Shown: positions 1 through 13,022, counted from the stretch's first letter. The stretch is 64,000 nt of DNA from Bisporella sp. PMI_857 (GCA_021307315.1 JAJSPD010000022.1:620001-684000), one strand, 5' to 3'. Notes: generated by a model not told the origin, from the sequence alone. Program-made: numbers and translations.

Positions 1-131
1 TGAACGCCAGAGAGCATGCCAGCGGGGTCTACTGGCGACACAAAAGAAGCTTCTTGAACTCCACAATTGACTAACACGTCTCGCTGTACTTCCCCACTCT
101 TGCACGCTAGGATAATTGATCGCCTTCGCCA

Positions 132-3100
132 ATGTCAGATCCCGAGCGGCTAGGTTGGCGCCTGTTCACTCACGGAAATCAATATCAACACATTCAAATC
201 AACGAAAAATCGCACCTTGGAAACGTATACAATATCGGTAAGCGCACTCTAGGTACTGGAGTGATATATTGTAAGACTAACACACTGTAGGCCGCGACGA
301 CCCACTCAGCCTCCTCCCTTTCGCAGAGAATGCGCCTTTCGATTCCTACAATAAGCGACACGATTCTTTATGCCTTCCAAACACGCGGACCGGTGTACTT
401 CAGGAAATAATATCATGGTTTACACAAGATAGAAAGTGCGTCTTTTGGCTAAATGGCGCAGCGGGCACGGGAAAGTCGACGATTGCGCGTACTATCGCCC
501 GCAAATACTATCATGAAGAGCGGTTAGGGGCAAGCTTCTTTTTCTCGAGAGGTGGTGGAGATGCCAGCCATGCCGGCAATTTCTTTACTAGCATTGCTCT
601 CCAGTTGGCAAGCCAGTCAGATATCCTTAAAGACCACATTTGCAAAGCCATTATCAAGGACGGCCGCATTGCCAGTAAAGGACTCCGCGACCAGTGGACT
701 AGTCTTATTTTTCAACCACTATCAAACTTAGAGCCTAGGTCGCCGCAGCTGCCATTCCTTGTCGTCATAGATGCGCTAGATGAGTGCAACGAGGAGGATG
801 ATATCAGAGCCATCCTTCAATGCTTCGTGGACCTGAACGGGCTAGACACTACCCGACTTCGCGTCTTCATTACCAGTAGACCTGAGACTCCGGTCCGACT
901 TGGCTTTCGTGCGATGCCAGGAGTTATATACCACGACCTTGTCCTGCACGATGTACCCAGAATTATCGTCGACCAGGACATCTTGGTCTTCTTACAAGTC
1001 ACTCTCGAACAGATTAGAGATGAACTGTGTCTGGAAGCGGGGTGGCCGGGCAATGAGATTATTAAGAAGTTGGTTCACGCTGCAGGCAGCCTATTTATCT
1101 GGGCTGCGACGGCCTGCAAATTTATTCGCGAAGGGAAACGGTTTGCAGCAGCCCGACTTTCTCTGATTCTCAAGGAAAACGAAGTGGATGAAACGGCAGC
1201 TGAGTCCTCTACTGATGACGATTCTACAGATGGTTCTGCTATTAAAAAGGTTGCAATTGGGCCAGAAGAAAAACTGAACAGGTTATATACCGCCGTCCTC
1301 GAAAACTCTGTCCGTAACTACACAAAGCTAGAAAGGAAAAGATGGTATAAACTGTTGAGAAAAGCACTTGGGGCCTTGGCTCTGCTATTGTCTCCACTTT
1401 CGGTCTTATCATTAGCTAGGCTACTCGATATGCAGAGTGAAGAGATTGTTCAGATACTGGATGATTTCCATTCCATTCTAGACATACCAAAGGACCCGGT
1501 TTGTCCGCTTCGTCTCCACCACCCTTCTTTACGCGACTTTCTTCTCAGCAAAGACAGATGCGGCAAACACTTCTATGTAGACGAGAGACAAATGCATCAC
1601 ATATTAGCAAATGACTGCGTCCGGCTTATGTCGAATTCTCTCAAACAAGACATCTGCAAACAAAAGACTCCCGGAGCTACTGTGGCTAGCGTAGAAATTA
1701 GTTATATAAAGAAATGTCTTCCGCCAGAAGTTCAATATGCATGTTTATATTGGGTCCCGCATCTGCAAAAAAGTGGCACTCAGCTTTCTGATGACGACTT
1801 CATTCATCAATTCCTCCGAGAACATTTCCTTCACTGGCTTGAGGCTCTTGGGTGGATGGGCAAAACTTCAGAGGGGATTCTTGCTATTCTTTCATTGGAC
1901 GCTCATATTGTAGTAAGCTTTCTTCCGTATATAATACAAAGCCCGACTAATCTGCTCTAGGCTGACCAAAGCCCTGATCTGCACACATTTACCCACGATG
2001 CGAGACGATTTGCTTTACACAACCGATCAACAATCGAGCAAGCACCTCTCCAGCTGTATTGCTCAGCCCTTGTCTTTGCGCCAGGAAATAGTACTGTTCG
2101 AAGGCAGTTTGAGGATTGCATCCCATCTTGGATTCAAACGAAACCGAAAGTGCAAGCACACTGGAACGCGGCACTGCAAACGCTTGAAGGCCACTCGGGA
2201 ACCGTTACTTCGGTAGCGTTCTCGCCGGACGGCCTGCGCGTGGTGTCAGGGTCGGAGGATCAGACAGTGCGGCTCTGGGACGCTACCACTGGCGCGCTAC
2301 AGCAGACACTTGAGGGCCACCTGAAAGCTGTTACTTCGGTAGCGTTCTCGCCGGACGGCCTGCGCGTAGTATCGGGGTCGTGGGATGACAAGGTCCGGCT
2401 CTGGGACACTGCTACTGGTGTGCTGCAGCAGACGCTTGAGGGCCACTCGGGAACTGTCAGATCAGTAGCGTTTTCGCCGGACGGCCTTCGCATAGTATCG
2501 GGGTCGGAGGATCAGACGGTGCGACTCTGGGACGCTGCTACTGGCGCGCTGCAGCAGACGCTTGAGGGCCACTCGGGAACCGTTAGATCGGTAACGTTCT
2601 CGCCGGACGGCCTGTGCGTAGTATCGGGGTCGTACGATCAGACGGTACGCCTTTGGGACGCTGCTACTGGCGCGCTGCAGCAGATGTGCAAGGGCCACTT
2701 GGAAGCCGTCTATTCGGTAGCGTTCTCGCCGGACGGCCTGCGCGTGGTGTCGGGGTCGTGGGATCAGACATTGCGGCTCTGGGACGCTGCTACTGGCGCT
2801 CTGCAGCAGATGTGCAAGGGTCACTTGGACGCCGTCTATTCGGTAGCGTTCTCGCCGGACGGCCTGCGCGTAGTATCGGGGTCGTGGAATGACACGGTGC
2901 GGCTCTGGGACGCCGCCACTGGCGTGCTGAAGCAGACGCTTGAGGGCCACTCGGGAACTGTCAGATCAGTAGCGTTTTCGCCGGACGGCCTACGCGTAGT
3001 ATCGGGGTCGGAGGATCAGACGGTGCGGCTCTGGGACGCTGCTACTGGCGCTCTGCAGCAGACGCTTGAGGGCCACTCGAGCGCCGTCAGATCGGTAGCG

Positions 3101-3676
3101 TTCTCGCCGGACGGCCTGTGCGTAGTATCGGGGTCGAACGATCATATGGTGCGACTCTGGGACGCTGCTACTGGCGCGCTGCAGCAAACACTTGAGGGCC
3201 ACTTGGGACCCGTTACTTCGGTAGCGTTCTCGCCGGACGGCCTGCGCGTAGTATCAGGGTCGTACAATGACACGGTGCGGCTCTGGGACGCTGCTACTGG
3301 CGCGCTGCAGCAGACACTTGAGGGCTACTCGAGAACTGTTAGATCGGTAGCGTTTTCGCCGGACGGCCTGCGCGTAGTATCGGGGTCGTGGGATGACACG
3401 GTGCGGCTCTGGGACGCTGCTACTGGCGCACTTCTGCAGACGCTCAAAGGCCACCTGAATATGGCAAATTCAATAGATATCTCCTCCGATGGCAGAGCAC
3501 ATGGTCTGGTTGTATCACATGAGTGGATAGCAGAACGGGAAGCCAATATTCTTTGGCTTCCACCAGACTATCGAGCAACTTCGGCAGCTGTTTGGGGAAG
3601 GCGTAGTGTTGTTTTAGGACACTCCTCAGGCAGCGTTTCATTTCTCAAATTTACACTAACGCCCAAGGTTATATGA
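132..3676 (+). CDS. NACHT-WD40 NLR-type receptor (NWD family), intact, 3 exons
   Basis: Predicted exons are 132-237, 291-1912 and 1961-3676, giving about 1147 aa. The start is the ATG at 132, with an in-frame TGA at 117 upstream. Intron 1 is GTAAGC...TGTAG. Intron 2 is GTAAGC...CTCTAG, phase 0, and removes the only in-frame stop. Order: a short N-terminus with an HLGNVYNI element (about residues 29-36); NACHT P-loop GAAGTGKST (about 91-99) and Walker B VVIDALDECN (about 193); a helical region; the linker typical of fungal NWD proteins, with DARRF and APLQLYCSALVF; then ten 42-residue WD40 units from about residue 650, an eleventh decayed unit, and a C-terminal tail containing WLPPDYRATS. Fungal proteins of this build (HET-E/HET-D type STAND proteins) sense ligands through the propeller and trigger incompatibility or cell death. 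The ligand is unknown. Domain calls are strong; intron edges are by eye. Confidence 0.9.
2183..3440 (+). repeat. Ten near-identical 126-bp WD40-coding tandem units
   Basis: Each unit encodes a 42-residue WD40 blade with core SVAFSPDGLRVVSGS then RLWDAATGA. Framework bases are almost invariant between units. Changes cluster at a few codons after the GH dipeptide and between SGS and RLWD. This is the homogeneous, recombination-prone pattern known in Podospora HET-D/E/R propellers. Confidence 0.9.
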
Positions 3677-6600
3677 CACATAAAGCTTGCATATAGATTA
3701 TTAATTTGGCTATTATAGCCTTTCTCGCACAGTATACTAATTTTTTAATACCTCTATTTTATAGAGGGTTAGAGGGGAAAACCTGTGTTTACAGTATGTC
3801 GTGTTTTGATATTGGATTTTAGTGGCTTCTAGAATATTCTTGCATTTTCTACGGTTGATAGCCCATGTAGCTAAGTGCTAGTGGATCTATAAAGACTTTA
3901 GATTGGCGAAAGAAAAACAAAATGATTATATATAAACTTGAAGGCGTAGGAAATTGACGTTTCAAGTGCGATTCTGCAATAAGAAATTTACCATACGGCA
4001 CATAATGATAAATATCGTGGCTCGCGTGGGCCGAGATTGGTGATCGCTTCGGTTGGAGGTACCGATCGGCGTGGCGACCTTGCATGAATTTGCGTACCAC
4101 AGCCGACACAAGGCTAATAATAATATCCCCGCATTGTGGTCAAACTTTGAGGCTCAGATAACACTCTTTTATGAGTATTGTGAATAGTAAGAGCTTGATA
4201 GTAGTGCTGTAGTAGAGGGACTCTGTTTTGCTATTAAAGGAGACTCTTTATAAATTAGGCATAAAGGCGATAATGCAAATATAATTTTTAAGCAAAAAGG
4301 TTTTTGAATATCCGAGAGCAGCTATAATAGACGACTTATATAGACCTATAGCAAATATTAACGCGTATATAGATTCTAAGTTGCTTGAAGTCAAAGTACC
4401 AATAATTTTTCTCGGCGTAGTGGGTTTCTCGTTACCCAGGGATGGACGTTAGCGGAAGATGTTTGGACGGGGCGAAGGAGACTCGCTTTCTTAAAGAACA
4501 GTTTAACGCCATTTTGATAAATGATTAACCCTACACTCAAGAACAGTCCGGGCTAGTCAGTTGAGGATATGTCTATAGCAGCCGTCACAGGGTCAAGACA
4601 CTAACTTAGCACAGACAATATGCGGCCCGGGTCTGAGTTCTCTATGTTACTGAGCAAGTTGAGCAGTAGGATGGAGGTCCATATTGGAATCGCTCAGACA
4701 TGGTTTGAGGTAAACAAGCCGCGCACTGTAAGACTGGAGCTCAAAATGGATGCAGTACCGTAATTGCCGGTTCTAAGTTTGGGCTTCGGAGCCAGAACCG
4801 GCCTGTTCAAACCTGCGCAGTCAATCCCTAGTCAAGTAATATTTGCAAGCGCTACAGTAAGGTTTGCTCACTGCGGCAGCTACTCTGTGTCTCTGCACCC
4901 TATCTCTGCAACCTTTGTCTTTGCACCCTCTTAGGTGAGATCATGCGTGTAACTAATGATGACTTCCGAGCCGGCCCGTCTGGAAAATCATGCTTGTGGA
5001 ACTAATGACACGGCTTCTAACCCAAGAGAAAGCGAGGTATTCAAAACGCTGCGTATGCTTTAAATCACCTTTTGGAGAAGTTATATATTGATTATTGGGA
5101 CCTTATCGGGCCCGCTGAAAAGCAGAGACGAAGGAATCTCTTGCATAAACAAAAACATCTTGGAAAGCGGCTGATGAACCTGTCAAGCTGTTTGGGCTTC
5201 GGCATTCTCCTCCCCGGCAGCCTAGCGGCTATGGGGCATGTAAGTAATTCCAAATGCAAACAGCGGGTGGTAACTAATAAGTAAGCAGTAATAATACTGC
5301 GCTCACAAGTGGTATGTTTGGTGCATTGGTATGCTACGTTTTCAATAGGTATCCGGAGATACCAAAGCTTTGCAAGATGCTAGATGAAGTAGTACGCCAA
5401 TTATTAAGAGCCAGGCGACAGATAAAATGAGATTTCATATAGAGACCATAGTTCCAAGCATCAAGAGCTTCTTAGAAAATCGAGATGACTTAATACCTCC
5501 ATCACAATTCACTCGGGTTAACCCCTCAATGTATCAAGCGAACCCTCTTGATCTCCTCCCCACGAGGCTGCACAACCGTACGGATCTAATTCAGTATTCG
5601 CGGGCAGAGGGTATTGAAAAGAGTGTGCAAGCGGACTGGCCCGTAAACGTAGAATATCGCTTTAGTTAATAAATATACTCTACAACTAGAAAAACGTCGC
5701 TAGTTAAAGTTGTTGTCGGACGAATGGGCGAAAGCGAAGCAAAATAGTGGATTCTTGTTGCCATGCCTTATCATCAACTTTTGGCGGGGTGAATGACGAA
5801 ATAGCCAAGACCCCCTGTGCAGATCCACTATTACAGGGCCAGATCAGAGTGCAGATCCTTAAAGCGACCAAACTCTAAATCCATGGCTGCCGTCTTGCCG
5901 TTACTTATCATTAATTCCTGCAGGATCTTAAATCTTCAAGTAGAATCAACTATACAGCATCAAAATCTTAAAGTACTACAATCAACGTCGTTCTCCTATT
6001 TACAAATTCGATATTTTGCAATGTTTACAGGCCAATATGCTTGGATGCTCATCTCCATATGACCTCATTTCAGAGCTCCCCTATTTGTGAGGTCGGATGA
6101 TTTCCGACACAACAAGTTTCGGCATCTGCTTAATCGAATCAAGCAAAAATGTCAAGAACTACACAAACAGCTTTAACGAACTATAGGGTTAGTTAACTGT
6201 GCGGGGTGTGTGAATTCCCTTGGGTTGCATAGCAGCGTTTTTAGGCAACCCTGTTTTGTTGAACAATATACAAATGCGACACGTTTAGTTTCGCAAGAAG
6301 AGACATGCTTGGGCTAAGGAAAGTAGCCGCAAACAAAGGAATCGAGGCTTGATAACTTAGGAGTCTCACATGCAGCGGATTGGGGTTGTCTGAAAGGGCC
6401 GTTCAGGAGATCATCAAACACGACCACCTATTTATCGGCAAATCACTTGAAATATTGCGGAACCCGATTCGGCTTCCCTTCCCACCACGATAGTTAGAAT
6501 CAGGTATGGAGACCAAATTTGGTTTCCATCGAATAATGTCCGGATAGGAAGTCGTAACAACAGGTAAGAGACAGGCTGGATCCAGAGACAGGGGGCTTAG

Positions 6601-7054
6601 GCTTTTGCTGCACGAACCAACAAATAAATCGAGGCTGTGTCAGGGGCTGTGTCGCCTTACGCTTCATATGCCAGCCCACCATCGGGCTTTTCTAATTGAT
6701 ATCTTACATCAACTTCGAAGGTAGTCTGCCTATTAACTGGCCAGATCAGCCAGGAGATAATTATTTTGTTGAAGATCTATCGAAAACATTTGCCTCGTTC
6801 TTCCTTACTGCAGACTTTGCTTCTAGATAATTGTGCACTGACAGCAATACAAATATCGACCTGCTGTAACCCTGGAAAGTGTGGGAGCGCAGCCGGGTAA
6901 GTTTGTCTGATAAAATAAATAATATAACCGTTGATTATTAACAGGTAACTGGATCAATACGAGCCCCACATGTTCAAGGAAGTGAGCTTAATTACGCATA
7001 TTAGAACCTACAAAGTACTATTATGTGGTCTGCTCAAAATTTTGCTGTGACACC
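3677..7054. other. Intergenic stretch without a supported gene
   Basis: About 3.4 kb. Short frames exist at 3849-4109(-), 5072-5284(+), 5427-5669(+) and 5817-6062(+), but none has a recognisable domain, credible exon structure or homogeneous composition. An 8-bp inverted repeat (CCGGTTCT/AGAACCGG) lies near 4768-4801. The right end presumably holds the promoter of the HeLo-NACHT-ANK gene. Confidence 0.5.
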
Positions 7055-10000
7055 ATGGAACCAGTAGGACTAAGTGTTGGTCTGCTCGGCCTGCTAGGTC
7101 TTTTCAGCACCTGCGTGGATATCGTAGAAAAGTTCGACACATTCAAGGCTTTTAGTCAAGAATTGCGTCAGCGCTCTTCGATATTTGAGGTAGATAAAAG
7201 ACGATTCCGAGAGTGGACGCGTGCGGTGGGCATTTCCAAAGGAAAGCTAGAGAAGATGCACCATGTGCGACTAGATGATCCAGATGTTACCAGGTCTGTC
7301 AAGGATATTCTTCAGAGTATCTGTGAAACATTAGGAGCTGGTGAGCAGATTCAATCTCGACTCAAGATACAATCAAAGAATCATGAAACGGCTTTACTAC
7401 CACCTAAGTTCGAATTTTCGACCGAGCCCACAAGGAATAGCACAGAGTTCCACACATCGGTGAAAAGTAGACTGGACTGGACCTTCCGGCGCAGAGGAAA
7501 ATTTGTGCGCCAGGTTGAGATGTTTCATCTGCTGCTGGAGCAACTGTTTAGCCTCGTGCCTCTATCACATGGAATGGATAATGAGGAAATGAAAGGCATG
7601 GGAATTGTATCTGACATTTTGGTTTCGTTCTAATTGGTTATACTCACAGATAAGGGAGCGATATCTGCACACGTATTTACATCCCTCCAAACTGATATCC
7701 AGATTCTACTCAAGGAAAAACAAGAATCAGCTCGACGCCAAGCACTAAAAAATATTGATGAGTGGCTTGATGCAGTTATAACTGACGGTCAGTTCGAAGA
7801 CTGTGTTGAGGCTAGACTAGAAGGCACATGTGAGTGGATTTTTAAACACTCTATGTTTCAAGCGTGGATGCAACCCAGTCAACATTCTGAGTCCAGAATT
7901 CTTTGGATCAATGGCGGTGCAGGTCAAGGAAAATCTGTTTTGTGTGCCAAAATTGTGCAATTTGTACAATCATCTCAATCGCAGCCATTTGCATATTTCT
8001 TTTCTTCAGCTCATGCTCGAGCCGAAGGCAAACTCAGAGATATTCCTCGCTCCTGGCTTTCGCAGCTGGCCCGGCAGGACCCTGATGCACTCGATACAAT
8101 CAGAGGTCACATGGAAGGAAAGGAAGCGGGAAGGAGAGCCCTACAAGCAAAAGTTTGGGATATTCTTGAAGACATCCTTCATAACAAAGCTCAACAAACA
8201 TTGATCTTGGACGGACTCGACGAGTATGATCGAAATGACGACAACCGCATCTCCTTCCTGGGAATATTGAGAAAAAGAATGAAATCTACCAACACTCGAA
8301 TTCTTTTAGTTACGCGTAATGAAATTGATATAAGGTTTGGGGTGCAACCACAAAACCACGACGATCCCGAGGACTGGATTGTTTTTGACTGTCAGATCAC
8401 TGAAAATAATGTACGTCCTGATATCACTCGATATTCCCAACAGACAGTCGATTACAGACTTTCGAAAAAAAGCCAAGACCTGCGACAAGATATCGCGCAA
8501 CAAATGGCAGATAAGTGCCAAGGCATGTTCTTGTGGATCAAAATGCAACAGAGTCATTTACGCGCTACTAAAACTCCAAGGCAATTACAAGATATTGTGA
8601 ACAAAATGCCAACTGGCTTGGCTAATACTTATGAAAGAAACTGGAGAGCCATCCAGAGGAAGGAAGAAGAAGAACGTGACCGTGCAATCGCAATCTTGCG
8701 CTGGATTGTATTTGCTGCACGTCCTCTGACCGTTTTGGAAGTAACGGATGCTGTTCTAACCCTCAAAGCTGATTATCGGGATGAAGAATTACCTATTGAC
8801 GAACTTCCAGAAGTTATTGACGATGAGTATATTAACGTCGAGATCAAGGATATTTGTGGGTCCCTGGTCGATTTTCGAGCTTCAGGATTACAGGACTTGC
8901 CGGCATCTCGTACCATTCAGTTGGTTCATTTTTCTGTACGAGAATTTCTGGTATCCGTCCTTCCAACTCCATACAAGTTTGACGATCTCAAGATAGCTAT
9001 ATCCAGGGAAGCAAATCATCATACAGTGCTGGCAGAAACCTGTCTTCGTTACCTTAACTATCAGAGTGTTTGGCAATCTTCAAATACTTTGACAAACGGC
9101 AAATCCCTACGTCCATTTGTTGATTATGCATCTATGTCATGGCCTACACATTATCGCCAAGACTTCCTATCTTTATTATCAATATTTCAAACATTCTTTA
9201 AAGAAAATAATCTCGGCTTTCGGAAATGGCGTGACTATTTTGAATCAAACTATATTTCTGGTGAAAACGAATGTCCAAATAAATTATTCAACCCATCAAG
9301 TCCATTATATTATTTAGCTCTTTTTGGGCTAATCCCTGCATTGGAGATACCTGATCAAGAGCTGGATCGAAGCCTAAATTTAGCTGGCGGCCGATTCGGG
9401 TCACCACTATCAGCTGCATGCACAAATGGACATATGGAAACATTTCAGGTATTGATTAAATTAGGTTCGGACATCAATACAGAGGGTGGCCAGTTTGGTA
9501 GCGCTTTAAATGCAGCTTTATCAAATAATCGAGAAAAAATGGCAAAGACGTTGGTAGCACTAGGTGCGAGCCAGAACGCTCGAGATTTTATGGGTCGAAG
9601 CCCCGTATATATCGCATCTAAAAAGGGGCTAAAGGACATGGTGAACCTTTTACTTATACACGGCGGAGATTGTACAGCTACAAATACGTTCGGTCTTAGC
9701 CCGGTAAACGTGGCAGCTGATATTGGGCACCTCGAGGTTGTACAGTTGTTGCTGGACAAAGGAGCCGACCTTGCTGTTGCTAACAGTGGCGGGTGGACGC
9801 CGTTGAATGCCGCGTGTAGCAGCGGGCATTTCGAGATTGTACAGTTGCTGCTGGACAAAGGAGCCGACTTTGCTGTTGCTAATAGTGACGGGTGGACGCC
9901 GTTGAATGCCGCGTGTAGTAACGGCCATTTCGAGATTGTACAGCTATTGCTGGACAAAGGAGCAGATTTTGCTGTTGCTAACAGCAATGGGTGGACGCCA

Positions 10001-12964
10001 TTACATGCTGCGTGTAATAATGGCCATTTCGAACTTGCACAACTACTGCTAAACAAAAGAGCCGACTTTTCTATTGCTGACAGCAACAGGCGGATGCCAT
10101 TGCACGCTGCGTGTAGTAACGGCCATTATAAAGTTGTACAGCTGCTGCTGGACAAAGGAGCAGACTTTTCTATTGCTGACAGCGACGGGTGGACACCGTT
10201 GAATGTTGCATGTAATAACGGTCATTGCGAAATTGTACAGCTGCTGCTGGATAAAAAAGCCGACTTTGCTGTTGCTAACAGCAATCAGTTGACACCATTG
10301 CATGTTGCGTGTAATAATGGCCATTTCGAAGTTGCACAACTGTTGCTAGACAGAAAAGCTGACTTTGCTATTGCTGACAGCGACGGGTGGATGCCATTGC
10401 ACGCAGCATGTAATAGCGGCCATTTCAATGTTGTGCAACTACTGCTGGACAAAGGAGCCGACCTTGCTGCTACCAGCGACAACGGGTGGACACCACTGTA
10501 TGCTGCGTGTAGTAACGGCCATATCGAAGTTGTACAGCTGCTGCTAAACAAAGGAGCCGACTTTGCTGTTGCTAACAGCAACAAGTGGACGCCGTTGAAT
10601 ATTGCGTGTAATGGCGGTCATCTCGAGGTTGTGCAGCTGCTGCTGGATAAAGGGGCCGACTTTGCTGTTGCTAGCAGCGACGAGTGGACGCCGTTGCATG
10701 CTGCATGTAGTAACGGTCATTTCGAGGTTGTACAGCTGCTGTTAGATAAAGGAGCCGACTTTGCTGTTGCTGATAGCGACGGGTGGACGCCATTGCATGC
10801 TGCGTGTAATGGCGGCTATTTTAGGGTTGCACAACTACTGTTGGACAAAAAAGCCGACCTTGCTGCCACCAGCGGCAACGGGTGGACGCCACTGTATGCT
10901 GCGTGTAGTAACGGCAATTTTGAAGCTGTACAGCTGTTGCTGGATAAAAGGGCTGACTTTGCTATTACTAATAACAATGGGTGGACGCCATTGCATGCTG
11001 CGTGTAATAATGGCTATTTCGGAGTTGTGCAACTGCTGCTGGACAGAGGAGCCGACCTTGCTGCTACTAGCAGCAATAGGTGGACCCCACTATATGCTGC
11101 GTGTAATGGCGGCTATTTCGAGATTGTACAGCTGCTGCTGGATAAAGGAGCCGACTTTGCTGTTGCTAGCAGCGACGAGTGGACGCCGCTGAATGCTGCG
11201 TGTAGTAACGGTCATTGCAAGGTTGCACAACTATTGCTGGATAAAGGAGCCGACTTTGCTGTTGCAAATAGCAACGGGTGGACGCCATTGAATGCCGCGT
11301 GTAGTAACGGCCACATCGAGATTGTACGGTTATTGCTGGATAAAAAAGCCGACTTTGCTGTTGCTAACAGCAATAAGTGGACACCATTGCATGCTGCATG
11401 TAGTAACGGCCATGTCGAGATTGTACAGTTGTTGCTGGATAAAGGAGCCGACTTTGCTGTTGCCAGTAGCAACGGGTGGATGCCGTTGCATGATGCGTGT
11501 AATAACGGCCATTTTAGGGTTGCACAACTACTGTTGGACAAAAAAGCCGACCTTGCTGCCACCAGCAGCAACGGGTGGACGCCATTGCATGCTGCGTGTA
11601 ATAACGGCCATTTCAAGGTTGTACAGCTGTTGCTGGATAAAGGAGCTGACCTTTCTGTTGCTGACAGCGACGGGTGGACGCCATTGCATGCTGCGTGTAA
11701 TAGTGGCCACCTCGAGGTCGTACAACTGTTGTTGAATAAAGGAGCGGACCTTGCTGTTGCCGACAGCGACGGGTGGACGCTATCGCATGCTGCGTGTAAT
11801 AGCGGCCATCTGGAGGTTGTACAGTTGTTGTTGAATAAAGGAGCTAGCCTTGCTGTTGCTAATAGCAACGGCTGGATGCCATTGCATACTGCGTGTAATG
11901 GTGGCTATCTTGAGGTTGTACAGCTATTGCTGGACAAAAGAGCCGACTTCGCTGTTGCTGACAGCAATGGGTGGACACCGTTAAATACTGCGTGTAGTAG
12001 CGGCCACTTCGAAATTGTACAGCTGTTGCTGGATAAAGGAGCCGACCTTTCTGTTGCTGGCAGCGACGGGTGGACACCATTGCATGCTGCGTGTAGTGGT
12101 GGCCACCTCGAGGTCGTACAACTGTTGTTGAATAAAGGAGCGGACCTTGCTATTGCCAATAGCGACGGGTGGACGCCATTACATACTGCATGTAATAGCG
12201 GTCATCTCGAGGTGGTGAAGCTTATCACTTCAAAAATAATGCTTGAACAACCCGACTTGACTACAGAACCACCAAAAGATCGACAATATGTGAATACTAC
12301 AGATTTGCTGAATCGGACACCACTCCACATCGCTATATACTATGATTTCGTGGAGATTGTGCAAGTTCTAATAAAAAATGGGGCCGATCCTCGATTAGTT
12401 GACTGTTATGGTCGAAGTTGTCTGGATTGGACGTCCCGGTCTCAAGCCTTAAGCCAAAGTATGGGCTCGTGGTATAATGGATATTGCATGACACCTCTCC
12501 CTGCACAAAGAACGGTTTTGATCTCTACTATGCAGAAATTGATTCAGAGAATAAAATCTCCCCGCGAAGGTCCCTTTTATGCGACCCAGTTCATTTGCGA
12601 GCTTGGAATAGCTCTTCTACTTCTTTCCGATATAAAAGAAGCATGTATCGCCTTTGAACAAGAACTGACTATCGACTCTACTCAAAATAAAATGAAGCAA
12701 AGCTATGCATGCGATTATTGCCAGACTGGCAGTAATATTTTTGGGCTTAGATTTATTTGCCTGAATTGCTTCCCTCTGAGCATATGCAGTCAATGCATGG
12801 CCAAACATGCGGGTGATACCAAAGCTGATATACGTTGTAAGGATCACAAATTTCTTCAGATCCCTCACGAAGGCTACGATACTAAGAACATCGACTCCCT
12901 GGTTTACTCTGGTGAAGCACGGATTGCTTGGCTGGATCGCCTAGCTGAAAAGTATGTTAGCTAA
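7055..12964 (+). CDS. HeLo-NACHT-ankyrin-ZZ NLR-type protein
   Basis: Start ATG at 7055 (ACCATGG context). Best model is exon 7055-7606, intron 7607-7654 (GTATCT...AAG), exon 7655-12964, about 1953 aa. The AAG acceptor is chosen because the nearer CAG at 7649 breaks frame, so this junction is uncertain. Domains: N-terminal HeLo domain (MEPVGLSVGLLGL, then CVDIVEKFDTF), the membrane-attacking cell-death domain of fungal HET-S-like proteins; NACHT with P-loop GGAGQGKS (about 270) and LILDGLDEYD; 30 ankyrin repeats (about 766-1769), 25 of them nearly identical; and a C-terminal ZZ-type zinc finger (about 1866-1922: CDYC, CLNC, CSQC, then CKDH) that probably binds zinc and a protein partner. Inference: ligand binding to the ankyrins would oligomerise NACHT and release HeLo for membrane damage. 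Confidence 0.85.
9390..12390 (+). repeat. Thirty 99-bp ankyrin-coding tandem units
   Basis: Four diverged units come first (SPLSAAC, SALNAAL, SPVYIAS, SPVNVAA), then 25 highly similar 33-residue units (TPLHAACNNGH..VVQLLLDKGAD), then one diverged unit (TPLHIAIYYDF). A sub-pattern with LAATS recurs at several places in the array, so blocks of more than one unit seem to have been duplicated. Edge units diverge and central units are homogenised, as expected from unequal crossing-over or gene conversion. Confidence 0.9.
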
Positions 12965-13022
12965 ATTACTACGGAAAGCTCGAACAAGGAGAGAAGATTG
13001 TGGTCAACTTGTTCTTTACTAC

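Noticed and set aside
2260..3546. Long minus-strand and alternate-frame open frames over the WD40 array
   Set aside because: They are periodic shadows of the 126-bp repeat; they have the same unit length and no domain.
5427..5669. 80-aa frame MRFHIETIVPSIKSF as a gene
   Set aside because: No domain, no intron logic with neighbours, isolated in a non-coding stretch.
9445..12159. Many 60-218 aa minus/plus frames over the ankyrin array
   Set aside because: Shadows of the 99-bp repeat in other frames.
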